DNA of 64,000 nucleotides, from positions 372,001 to 436,000 of the forward strand of contig NZ_CP041244.1 in the NCBI RefSeq assembly GCF_006547145.1. The letters are read 5' to 3'. The position numbers were made by a program, and so were the translations under genes. The DNA comes from Actinomadura sp. WMMA1423. Lineage in GTDB: Bacteria > Actinomycetota > Actinomycetes > Streptosporangiales > Streptosporangiaceae. Under the pieces are notes generated by a model, which was not told the DNA's origin, did no database searches, and saw only the letters and a program-made list of their open reading frames with translations. This document shows positions 1 to 6,870 of this stretch, one piece after another (within the stretch, counting starts at the first letter, position 1; each line of letters opens with the position of its first letter).

Positions 1-2
1 GA

Positions 3-275
3 CGCGCGCCCGAGGTCGAGTGGGTCGTCGACATCGTCACCGTGACCTTCGGCGCCGACCGGATCCTCGTCTGCGCCCGGCTCGACTTCCGCGACTCGCT
101 CACCGCCGCCGAGGTGGAGCGGGCCTGCGTCCGGATGGCCGGCGACCTGCGCGGCGCGCACGAGGAGATCGACGAGGTGTTCCTCGAGCCGGTGCCCCGC
201 GACGACCCTGAGCTGCGCGAACGCGTCATCGCGCGTTATGGTCGGACATTGCGGCCCAAGGATTCGGAGGCGTAG
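3..275 (+). CDS. Cation efflux protein, C-terminal fragment (gene starts before the window)
   Basis: The frame is open from base 3 to a TAG stop at 273-275 and has no credible start inside the window, so only the last ~90 residues are visible. They read as the cytosolic C-terminal domain of a cation diffusion facilitator: a beta strand (VEWVVDIVTVTFG), a second strand (ILVCARLDF), a helix beginning LTAAEVERA, then EEIDEVFLEPVP. This ferredoxin-like domain dimerises and senses metal in CDF exporters. The family call is inferred from this pattern alone; substrate cannot be judged because the membrane part is missing. Confidence 0.7.
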   Translation, partial: RAPEVEWVVDIVTVTFGADRILVCARLDFRDSLTAAEVERACVRMAGDLRGAHEEIDEVFLEPVPRDDPELRERVIARYGRTLRPKDSEA

Positions 276-317
276 TGGTCTTTCTCACGTCGTCACGACC
301 GCCGCCACGACCAGGGG

Positions 318-336
318 CCTTTACGCAGTAAGGTCG
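318..336. promoter_or_regulatory. Operator-like element, copy 1 (TTAC-N3-GTAA)
   Basis: A 19-bp stretch with inverted arms TTAC and GTAA around GCA. It matches 18 of 19 bases of the element lying directly before the TetR gene at 13065. The right arm overlaps a possible -10 box TAAGGT (329-334). Its position upstream of the sigma-factor gene suggests a second promoter or a target of the TetR protein; both ideas are inference. Confidence 0.45.
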
Positions 337-442
337 ATTCGCAGGGGTCCGGGCGGTGTGAAGCCGCCGGCTGTGGGCACCACGAACGTCTGGATCGCTC
401 CTTTCACGATCCCCCGGCGGAGCGCCGCCCGGCGATGGGGCC

Positions 443-470
443 GGGAACAACAGGCCCGTCCTGCGACGTT
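443..470 (+). promoter_or_regulatory. ECF-sigma (SigR/SigH/SigE-type) promoter of the sigma-factor gene
   Basis: GGGAAC at 443-448, an 18-base spacer and CGTT at 467-470 match the thiol/envelope-stress ECF promoter consensus of actinobacteria (GGGAAY-N18/19-CGTT). Transcription would begin near 477, about 65 bases before the start codon of the group-2 sigma factor. Promoters of this kind are established for sigB-like genes in mycobacteria. Confidence 0.65.
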
Positions 471-543
471 CCGTTAAGTGCGTGCGCCACGAGCGAACAC
501 AATCCGCGCCGCACTCATACACCGAAGGGAGGGGGGTGTCCCC

Positions 544-1887
544 ATGCCGCGAAGCGCCGTCGAGACCCCGCTCACGGAGTCGCCGAGCCCCGCGCTCAAC
601 GACCTCCTCAAGCGTGGCCGCGCCCACGGGCGCCTCTCGCTCGACGAGGTGAGAGGGGCCTTCGAGGCCGCCGGCATCAGTCCGGCCCAGGGCCGCTCCA
701 TCCTGCGCGAGCTGTCCGAGGCCGGCATCAGCCTGGCGGGCGAGTCCGACGCGGTCCGCAAGATGGCCGCGGCCGCCGACCACGCCGGAGGGGAGACCGC
801 CCAGGACGCCTCCAGGGCCGCGGGCGCCGCCAAGAGGCGCACCGCCCGCAGGGGCACCGCCAAGACCGCCGGCACGGCGCCGCGGACGGGCGGCCAGGCC
901 GACGCCCCCGTCGAGGAGGGCTTCGAGGTCACCGAGGTCGAGGTCGAGGAGACCTCCGCCGACCTCGACGACCAGTCCACCACGATGGGCGACTCCGTCC
1001 ACACCTACCTCAAGGCCATCGGGCGCCGCCAGCTCCTCACCGCCGAGCAGGAGGTCGACCTCGCCAAGCGCATCGAGGCCGGCCTGTACGCCGAGCACAA
1101 GCTGGAGACCGAGGACCTGTCCCCCGCCGTGCGCGCCGACCTGGAATGGGTCGCCGCCGACGGCCGCCGCGCCAAGGCCCACATGCTGGAGGCCAACCTC
1201 CGGCTCGTGGTGTCGGTCGCCAAGAAGTACTCCGACCGCGGCCTGTCGCTGCTGGACGTCGTCCAGGAGGGCAACCTCGGCCTGATCCGCGCCGTGGAGA
1301 AGTTCGACTACTCCAAGGGCTACAAGTTCTCCACCTACGCGATGTGGTGGATCCGCCAGGCCATCCAGCGCGGCTTCGCCGACTCGGCCCGCACGATCCG
1401 GCTGCCCGTCCACGTGCTGGAGATGCTCAGCAAGCTGAGCCGCGTCGAGCGCGACATGCACCAGCGCCTGGGCCGCGAGCCCACCCCCGAGGAGCTGGCC
1501 GCCGAGCTCGACAAGAGCCCCGAGCAGGTCCGCGAGCTGCTGCGCACCAGCCGCCAGCCGATCAGCCTGGACTCCACCATCGGCGAGGACGGCGAGACCC
1601 GGATCGGCGACCTCATCGAGGACACCGACAGCCCCGAGGCCTCGGAGCTGGTGGACCGCCAGCTCATGGCCGACCAGCTGCGCCGCACGCTCGACATCCT
1701 CTCCCCGCGCGAGGCCAAGATCATGGCGATGCGGTTCGGCCTCTACGACGGGACGCCGCGCACGCTGGACGAGATCGGCAAGGCCCTCGGGCTGACCCGC
1801 GAGCGGATCCGGCAGCTGGAGAAGGAGTCGCTGTCCAAGCTGCGGCACCCCAGCAACGCCCGGCCGCTGCTCGACTTCGCCGTCTGA
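544..1887 (+). CDS. RNA polymerase sigma factor, RpoD family (group 2, SigB/Hrd-like)
   Basis: The 447-residue protein directs core RNA polymerase to -35/-10 promoters. Region 1.2 starts near residue 150 (DSVHTYLKAIGRRQLLT). Region 2 is near 215-280 with NLRLVVSVAKKY, GLIRAVEKFDY and the -10-binding FSTYAMWWIRQAI. Regions 3 and 4 follow, with the -35-binding helix-turn-helix TLDEIGKALGLTRERIRQLE near the end. Region 1.1 is replaced by a ~145-residue basic and acidic N-terminus, and the length is shorter than the usual essential HrdB (about 510), which favours a group-2 factor. ATG 544 is preceded by GAAGGGAGG; an in-frame ATG at 478 lacks a ribosome site. The ECF-type promoter upstream suggests stress-dependent expression. 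It could still be the principal factor; the rest of the genome would settle that. Confidence 0.9.
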   Translation: MPRSAVETPLTESPSPALNDLLKRGRAHGRLSLDEVRGAFEAAGISPAQGRSILRELSEAGISLAGESDAVRKMAAAADHAGGETAQDASRAAGAAKRRTARRGTAKTAGTAPRTGGQADAPVEEGFEVTEVEVEETSADLDDQSTTMGDSVHTYLKAIGRRQLLTAEQEVDLAKRIEAGLYAEHKLETEDLSPAVRADLEWVAADGRRAKAHMLEANLRLVVSVAKKYSDRGLSLLDVVQEGNLGLIRAVEKFDYSKGYKFSTYAMWWIRQAIQRGFADSARTIRLPVHVLEMLSKLSRVERDMHQRLGREPTPEELAAELDKSPEQVRELLRTSRQPISLDSTIGEDGETRIGDLIEDTDSPEASELVDRQLMADQLRRTLDILSPREAKIMAMRFGLYDGTPRTLDEIGKALGLTRERIRQLEKESLSKLRHPSNARPLLDFAV

Positions 1888-1908
1888 GCCGTCGCCGGCC
1901 CGGCACAT

Positions 1909-1955
1909 GCGGAAAGGGCCCGCGAGACCGTCACCGGTCCCGCGGGCCCTTCCGC
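1909..1955. terminator. Bidirectional terminator hairpin
   Basis: A long inverted repeat (arms beginning GCGGAAAGGGCCCGCG, nearly perfect, 15-base loop) lies between the convergent sigma-factor and ABC-permease genes, 21 bases after the sigma stop codon. Confidence 0.8.
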
Positions 1956-1979
1956 GTTCTCCGGCACCGGGCCCGCGGC

Positions 1980-2864
1980 TCAGTCGGCGCGGCGGAACTC
2001 CAGGATGGCCACGCCCATCAGGCCCACGCCCATGCCGAGGACGAGCAGGACCTCCAGCCAGATCGGCACCACCCAGCCGCCCCAGGTGACGCCCGGGTCG
2101 AACGTCCGCAGGATCTGCGGCGAGACGTCCAGGTGCGAGAACACCGCGTGCCGCAGCGGGTCGACGGCGTAGGTGAGCGGGTTGAACCGGGTCAGCACGG
2201 TCAGCCACGTCGGGAGCCCGCTCAGCGGGTACAGGGCGCCCGAAAGGAACATCATCGGCATCATGGCCATCTGCATGAGGCCGAAGAACGACTGCATGCT
2301 GGTGATCCGGGCGGCCATCATGACGCCGAACCCGGTGAGCGCGAAGGCCCCGACGAACATCAGGCCGAGCAGCTCCAGCAGCAGCCCCGGGTCGTAGGGG
2401 ACGCCGGCCAGGCCCGCCAGCAGCACGATCACCGTGCCCTGCACGGTCGCCACCAGCGCGCCGCCCACGCACTTGCCGACGACGATGGCGCCGCGGCTGA
2501 CCGGCGCGACGAGCATCTCGCGCAGGAACCCGAACTCGCGGTCCCACACGATCGAACCGGCGGAGAACATCGCGGTGAACATCACCGACATCGCGCACAC
2601 GCCGGGGAAGATGAAGGTCTTCAGGTCGACGTTCCCGGCGGGGCCGCCGCTCCTCGCCATCAGGTTGGACAGCCCGGTGCCCATGACCAGCAGCCACAGC
2701 ACCGGCTGGACCAGCCCGGACACCATCCGCAGCTTGTCGCGCCAGAACCGGATCAGCTCCCGGTGCAGGACGATCTTCACGGCGCGCAGGTCCTGCCGCA
2801 GGCCGCGCTCGGGCACCCGCACCCGGACGACCTCGGCGCCCGCCCTCTCCGCCGTACCCGTCAT
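1980..2864 (-). CDS. ABC-2 type permease (DrrB-like exporter subunit)
   Basis: This 294-residue integral membrane protein is the transmembrane half of an ABC exporter of the daunorubicin-resistance (DrrAB) type. A cytosolic N-terminus with the amphipathic segment HRELIRFWRDKLRM is followed by about six hydrophobic helices. The ABC-2 signature region lies between FGFLREMLVAPVSR and the long stretch MMPMMFLSGALYPL. Two starts are possible: GTG at 2870 overlaps the stop of the ATPase gene (GTGA), but the strong AGGAGG at 2870-2875 sits 5 bases before ATG 2864, which I prefer. It forms an operon with the ATPase gene. Substrate unknown; drug or lipid export is the family role. Confidence 0.9.
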   Translation of the reverse strand: MTGTAERAGAEVVRVRVPERGLRQDLRAVKIVLHRELIRFWRDKLRMVSGLVQPVLWLLVMGTGLSNLMARSGGPAGNVDLKTFIFPGVCAMSVMFTAMFSAGSIVWDREFGFLREMLVAPVSRGAIVVGKCVGGALVATVQGTVIVLLAGLAGVPYDPGLLLELLGLMFVGAFALTGFGVMMAARITSMQSFFGLMQMAMMPMMFLSGALYPLSGLPTWLTVLTRFNPLTYAVDPLRHAVFSHLDVSPQILRTFDPGVTWGGWVVPIWLEVLLVLGMGVGLMGVAILEFRRAD

Positions 2865-2866
2865 CG

Positions 2867-3850
2867 TCACCTCCTCATCGCGCGCATCGCGACGCGCATC
2901 CCGTCGGTCGCCGAGGCCTCGGCGTCGCGGATCGTGGTCCCGGTGAAGGACATGAACACATCGTCCAGGGACGGCCGCGCGACGTTCACCGACCTGATCG
3001 GGACGCCCAGCTCGGCGAACAGCCGCGGGACGAACGCCTCGCCGGAGGCCACCGGGAACGCGACCGCGCCCTCGGAGACGACGGCCTCCAGCCCGAACCG
3101 CTCCCTCAGCGCGGCGATCGCGGCCTGGTCGTCGGCGGTCTGGATGCGGACCCGGTCCTTGCCGACGCCGGCCTTGAGCGCCTCGGGGGTGTCCAGCGCG
3201 ACGATCCGCCCCGAATCAATGATCGCGATGCGCTCGCAGAACTCGGCCTCGTCCATGTAGTGCGTCGTCATGAAGATCGTGATCTCCTCGGCGGCCTGCA
3301 GCTGCCGGATGTACTCCCAGATCGACGCCCGCGTCTGCGGGTCGAGGCCCACGGTCGGCTCGTCCAGGAACAGCACCCGCGGGGAGTGCAGCAGCCCGCG
3401 CGCGATCTCCAGGCGGCGCTTCATCCCGCCCGAGTAGGTCTGCACCAGGTCGCGGCGCCGGTCCCACAGGTTGACCATCTCCAGCACCTGCCGGATCCGG
3501 TCGCCCGTCACCGAGCGCGGCACCCCGTAGAGCTCGGCGTGGAAGCGCAGGTTCTGCTCGCCCGACAGGTAGCCGTCGACCGTCGGGTCCTGGAACACCA
3601 GCCCGATGTTGCGCCGCACGGCGTCGCGCTCGCGTACCACGTCGAACCCGGCGACCCGCGCGCTGCCGCCGGTCGGCCGCAGCAGCGTGCACAGCATGTT
3701 GATCGTCGTGGACTTGCCCGCGCCGTTCGGGCCGAGGAAACCGAAGATCTCCCCCGACCGCACGGTGAAGTCGATCCCCCGCACGGCCTCCACGTCGCCG
3801 AACCTCTTGGTCAGGCCGTCGACCTCGACGGCCGGTCCCCCGTCCGGCAT
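2867..3850 (-). CDS. ABC transporter ATP-binding protein (DrrA-like)
   Basis: A 327-residue cytosolic ATPase that energises the adjoining permease. It shows Walker A (GPNGAGKST), the signature motif [14 protein letters not shown], Walker B ([13 protein letters not shown]) and the switch histidine in TTHYMDEAE. The ~100-residue C-terminal extension ending DVFMSFTG is typical of DrrA-type ATPases. ATG 3850 is preceded by GGAGGGAGG at a 4-base distance; an ATG ten codons upstream has no ribosome site. It is the first gene of a two-gene operon and is divergent from a MarR-family gene, so regulation by that protein from the shared 116-base gap is likely. Confidence 0.92.
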   Translation of the reverse strand: MPDGGPAVEVDGLTKRFGDVEAVRGIDFTVRSGEIFGFLGPNGAGKSTTINMLCTLLRPTGGSARVAGFDVVRERDAVRRNIGLVFQDPTVDGYLSGEQNLRFHAELYGVPRSVTGDRIRQVLEMVNLWDRRRDLVQTYSGGMKRRLEIARGLLHSPRVLFLDEPTVGLDPQTRASIWEYIRQLQAAEEITIFMTTHYMDEAEFCERIAIIDSGRIVALDTPEALKAGVGKDRVRIQTADDQAAIAALRERFGLEAVVSEGAVAFPVASGEAFVPRLFAELGVPIRSVNVARPSLDDVFMSFTGTTIRDAEASATDGMRVAMRAMRR

Positions 3851-3916
3851 GGGGCCTCCCTCCGCGAATGGAGTGAACACCCATATTTTGGGCCATCCAA
3901 CGGTAGGGATAACCTA

Positions 3917-3933
3917 TCTCTCAGGTCAAGAGA
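3917..3933. promoter_or_regulatory. Possible MarR operator between divergent genes
   Basis: Inverted repeat TCTCT-N7-AGAGA in the AT-richer gap between the drrA-like gene and the MarR gene. A second, weaker dyad (TAGG-N5-CCTA, 3903-3915) lies next to it. Placement fits a regulator that controls both promoters; the sequence match itself is short. Confidence 0.4.
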
Positions 3934-3966
3934 AATAAGACTTGCCAAGAACCCGAGGGAGCAGCA

Positions 3967-4503
3967 GTGGACGACCGGCCCGAGCCCCTGTCCGAGTCGC
4001 CCGTGTACCTGCTGTTCGAGACGGGCAGGCTCGTGCGGCGCACCTCCGCCCGGTTGTTCCCACACCAGCCGAGGCTGCCTTACCTGCTGGTCCTGTCGTG
4101 CGTGGCGCGGCACGGGCCGCTGTCGCAGCGCCAAGTCGCCGAGCGGCTGCGCATGGACGCCGGCGACCTCGTCGGCATCGTGGACGCGCTGGAGGGGGCC
4201 GGGCACGTCCGACGGCGCCGCGACCCGCGGGACCGGCGCCGGTACGCGCTGGACGCCACCGAGCAGGGGCGGCTGTTCCTCGGCGCCTGCCTGGACGACC
4301 GCGTCCGCCTCGACGAGACCCTGTTCGAGGCCCTGTCACCCGGCGAGACACGCCTGTTCAAGGAGCTGCTGCTGCGGGTCCTCGCCCACCACGACGACCG
4401 GTTCGCCGCCGCACCCGCCCCGCAGGACCGCCGGGACGGGCAGGACGAGCCGGGTCAGCGGGCCGGCGCCGGGGCCCGGAGCCGGAGCACCGCCTCGTCG
4501 TAG
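3967..4503 (+). CDS. MarR-family transcriptional regulator
   Basis: A 178-residue winged-helix protein. The DNA-binding core is QRQVAERLRMDAGDLVGIVDALEGAGHVRR followed by the wing DPRDRRRYALDATEQGR, the usual MarR layout. The helices on either side would form the dimer interface. The start is GTG 3967, with GGGAG shortly before it. It is transcribed away from the DrrAB-like exporter genes, an arrangement in which MarR proteins usually repress the exporter until a ligand binds. The last 49 bases overlap the end of the convergent cbiX-like gene, and the C-terminal ~30 residues are low-complexity and probably disordered. Confidence 0.9.
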   Translation: MDDRPEPLSESPVYLLFETGRLVRRTSARLFPHQPRLPYLLVLSCVARHGPLSQRQVAERLRMDAGDLVGIVDALEGAGHVRRRRDPRDRRRYALDATEQGRLFLGACLDDRVRLDETLFEALSPGETRLFKELLLRVLAHHDDRFAAAPAPQDRRDGQDEPGQRAGAGARSRSTASS

Positions 4504-5186
4504 CGGCGCAGCACCACCCGGGCCACCGCGCCGTGCGCGCCCAGCGGGGCGGCGACAACGTCGGCGCCGCACGTCCGCATCCGGTCGTGGAACCGGCCCG
4601 GCGCCAGCAGGTAGGGCGCCACGGCGACCCGGCGGGCGCCGCGACCGCGCAGCCCCGCGACGACCTCGTCCAGCGGCGGGCCTCCCGCCGCGACGAAACC
4701 GCACGGGACCGGCCGCCCGAGCCGCCGCGCCAGCAGCCGGGCGGCCGCGCGCACGTCGGCGCCGCCCGCCGGGTCGGCGGACCCCGCCGCGCCGAGGACG
4801 ACGGCGTCCCGGCGGTGCGGCGAGGCCCGGTCCATCTCGGCCAGCCGGGCGCCGAGCGCCCCGGCCAGCATCGCGTCCGGGCCGAGCGGCCCGGACGTCA
4901 CCGCCCCCGGCAGCAGCCGCTCCGCCCGGCCGGGGATGTCGATCAGCGCGTGGTAGCCCCGCGCCAGCAGCAGCGGGACCACGACGACCGGGCCGCCGCG
5001 CAGCCCCCGCGCCGCCTCCTCCAGCGACGGTCCGGCCAGCTCGCCGTACGCCTCGGCCACCCGCAGGCCCGGCCGCATCGCCCGCACCCGGTCCAGCAGC
5101 GCCCGCACGGCCGCCGGCCCCGCCGGATCGCGGGTGCCGTGCGCCACGGCCAGCAGCGCGGGCGCCCCGGCGCCGGACTCAGCCAC
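4455..5186 (-). CDS. Sirohydrochlorin ferrochelatase / CbiX-family chelatase
   Basis: A 243-residue protein of two tandem CbiX-type halves. The N-terminal half has the metal-binding histidine in AVAHGTRDPAG and a second in LLARGYHALIDIP; the C-terminal half (about 125-240) has degenerate equivalents ending in APYLLAPGRFHDRM. The family inserts metal into sirohydrochlorin, here most plausibly iron to make siroheme, the cofactor of assimilatory nitrite reductase. The neighbours are a HemD-domain regulator, nirD and nasA, and the mycobacterial counterpart sits beside the same regulator. GTG 5186 overlaps the end of nnaR by 8 bases, indicating translational coupling. Confidence 0.85.
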   Translation of the reverse strand: MAESGAGAPALLAVAHGTRDPAGPAAVRALLDRVRAMRPGLRVAEAYGELAGPSLEEAARGLRGGPVVVVPLLLARGYHALIDIPGRAERLLPGAVTSGPLGPDAMLAGALGARLAEMDRASPHRRDAVVLGAAGSADPAGGADVRAAARLLARRLGRPVPCGFVAAGGPPLDEVVAGLRGRGARRVAVAPYLLAPGRFHDRMRTCGADVVAAPLGAHGAVARVVLRRYDEAVLRLRAPAPAR

Positions 5187-6393
5187 CGGCGCCCGCCGGG
5201 AGCCGGTCGACGATCCGCGGGTCGCACGCCAGCCGGTAGCCGCGCTTGACGACGGTCTCGACGATGCCCGGCCGGCCGAGGCCGCGGCGCAGCCGCGCCA
5301 CCGCCATCTCCACCGCGTGCTCGTCGGCCTGCGGGCGGGCCTCCCGCGGCCGCGCCTCGCGCGCCCAGCCGTCCCGGGAGCCGGACGCCACGGACAGCCT
5401 GCTCGGCAGCACCCCGCACAGCTCCGCCCGCGACACCACGTGCCCGGGGCGCCGCGCGAGGGCCCGCAGGATCGCCATGGGCGCGGGCGCGATGGGCCGC
5501 AGCTGGCCGTCCAGCACGACGGCGTGCCCGCGCAGCTCCAGCGAGAACCCGCGGACCGACAGCCGCCGCGAGCGGCGCCGCGGCAGGTCCGAGACCAGGG
5601 CCCGCACCAGCGCGCCGAGCCGGGCGCGCTCGGGCTGGACGGTCGGGACGCCGCGCTCGGTCAGGGCCTGCGCGGTGACGGGGCCGACGCACGCCGCCAC
5701 GACGTGGGTGCGCATGGCCTCCAGCAGGGCCTCCTCCAGGTCGTCCTCGGCGGCGACGGCCAGCGTCGCGGCGACCGCCGGGGCACTGGTGAAGGTGATC
5801 GCGTCGATCGTGCCCGCGACCGCCTGCCCCACGAGGCGGCGCAGCGGCGTGGAGTCCTCGGTGCGCGACCACCGGTACACCGGGATCTCGATCACGTCGG
5901 CGCCGGCGGCGCGCAGCGCCCCGATCAGCTCCGGCTGGCGCTCCCCGTACAGCTGCACGGCCACCCGCGCGCCGTCGATCTCCTTCTCCAGCAGGTGCCC
6001 GATCAGCTCGGAGCACTCCTCCGACTCCGGCGACCAGCGCTCCTGGAGGCCCGCCGACCGGATCGCGCCGCGCGCCTTCGGGCCCCGCGCCAGGATGTCG
6101 GACCCGGCCAGGCGGTCGATGAGGGCGTCCCGCATGCCGTGCCCGTCGGCCGCCTCCAGCCACGCCCGGAACCCGATCCCGGTCGTGACGACGACGTGGT
6201 CGAGGGGCTCGGCGAGGCACGCCAGGGTGGCCTCCAGCAGCTCGTCGTCGTCCGCGAGCGGGACCAGGCGGATCGCGGGAGCCGGCACGACCCTCGCCCC
6301 GCGCCGCTCCAGCAGCGTCGCGAGCTCCTCGTGGCGGCGGGCCGCGGTCACGCCGACGGCGAACCCGGCCAGCGGCTCACTGCCGGTGCTCAT
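5179..6393 (-). CDS. nnaR: NnaR: HemD-like domain fused to a winged-helix DNA-binding domain
   Basis: The 404-residue protein joins a uroporphyrinogen-III synthase-type domain (about 1-265; GVTAARRHEELATLLERRGA at the start, DAITFTSAPAV in the middle) to an OmpR-type winged helix (about 295-395; ILRALARRPGHVVSRAELC and VVKRGYRLACDP). This architecture is NnaR, known in Streptomyces and mycobacteria as a co-activator with GlnR of nitrate and nitrite assimilation genes. Whether the enzyme domain is active is unclear. The start ATG 6393 lies inside the end of nirD (17-base overlap), so it is expressed with nirD and the chelatase gene. Confidence 0.88.
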   Translation of the reverse strand: MSTGSEPLAGFAVGVTAARRHEELATLLERRGARVVPAPAIRLVPLADDDELLEATLACLAEPLDHVVVTTGIGFRAWLEAADGHGMRDALIDRLAGSDILARGPKARGAIRSAGLQERWSPESEECSELIGHLLEKEIDGARVAVQLYGERQPELIGALRAAGADVIEIPVYRWSRTEDSTPLRRLVGQAVAGTIDAITFTSAPAVAATLAVAAEDDLEEALLEAMRTHVVAACVGPVTAQALTERGVPTVQPERARLGALVRALVSDLPRRRSRRLSVRGFSLELRGHAVVLDGQLRPIAPAPMAILRALARRPGHVVSRAELCGVLPSRLSVASGSRDGWAREARPREARPQADEHAVEMAVARLRRGLGRPGIVETVVKRGYRLACDPRIVDRLPAGAGG

Positions 6394-6769
6394 CGGTGAG
6401 CGCCACCTCCACCCGGTCCCCGGAGCGGCGGACCGGGAAGGTCGGCAGCGCCACCCGGGGGTCGTCGAGGCACACCCCGGTCCGCAGGTCGAACACCTGC
6501 TTGTACATGGGGGACGCGACGGTCGGCGCGCCGTCCCGGGTGCCGAGGATCCCCCGCGACAGCACGTAGGCGCCGCTGAACGGGTCGAGGTTCGACAATG
6601 CGTACAGGGCGCCGTCGAAGGCCCGGAAGATCGCCACCTGCGTGCCGTCCACCATCGCGCAGGCGCCCCGCTCGGGGGTCAGGCCGGCGTAGGAGCAGAT
6701 GTCGAACCAGCGGGCCGCGTGCCGGCCCGCCCGCTTCCTGGTGATCGTCGCTTCGGGTGTCGTGGTCAT
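6377..6769 (-). CDS. nirD: Nitrite reductase small subunit NirD
   Basis: A 130-residue Rieske-type small subunit of NAD(P)H-dependent assimilatory nitrite reductase. The fold is recognisable from WFDICSYAGLTPERGACAMVDGTQVAIFR, ALSNLDPFSGAYVLSRGI and ASPMYKQVFDLRTGVC. The Rieske Cys/His pairs are absent, as is usual in NirD. Its partner, the large NirB subunit, normally lies immediately upstream but is not present; nasA occupies that place. AGGAGG lies 10 bases before ATG 6769, and a GlnR-like box lies further upstream. It begins an operon with nnaR and the CbiX-family gene. Confidence 0.9.
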   Translation of the reverse strand: MTTTPEATITRKRAGRHAARWFDICSYAGLTPERGACAMVDGTQVAIFRAFDGALYALSNLDPFSGAYVLSRGILGTRDGAPTVASPMYKQVFDLRTGVCLDDPRVALPTFPVRRSGDRVEVALTDEHRQ

Positions 6770-6825
6770 CGCGCGGCAACCTCCTGGCGGGGAACTGTCC
6801 GATGGTCCGATACTCGGGAGAGGCG

Positions 6826-6863
6826 GTTTCGCGGTTGGGTCTCCTTTGTCACCGCCGTGTTAA
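6826..6863 (-). promoter_or_regulatory. GlnR-like box upstream of nirD
   Basis: On the minus strand four pentamers, TTAAC, GTGAC, GACCC and GAAAC, follow each other with exactly 6 bases between them. This is the 11-bp phasing of actinobacterial GlnR sites (GTNAC-N6-GAAAC repeats). The box ends 57 bases before the nirD start codon. The same four-part pattern occurs before nasA and, weaker, before narK. Confidence 0.65.
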
Positions 6864-6870
6864 AAGGGGC

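Noticed and set aside
226..2697. Very long open frames antisense to the sigma factor and permease genes
   Set aside because: Such frames arise from third-position GC bias in this DNA. They are Arg/Gly/Ala-rich and lack any family motif or ribosome site.
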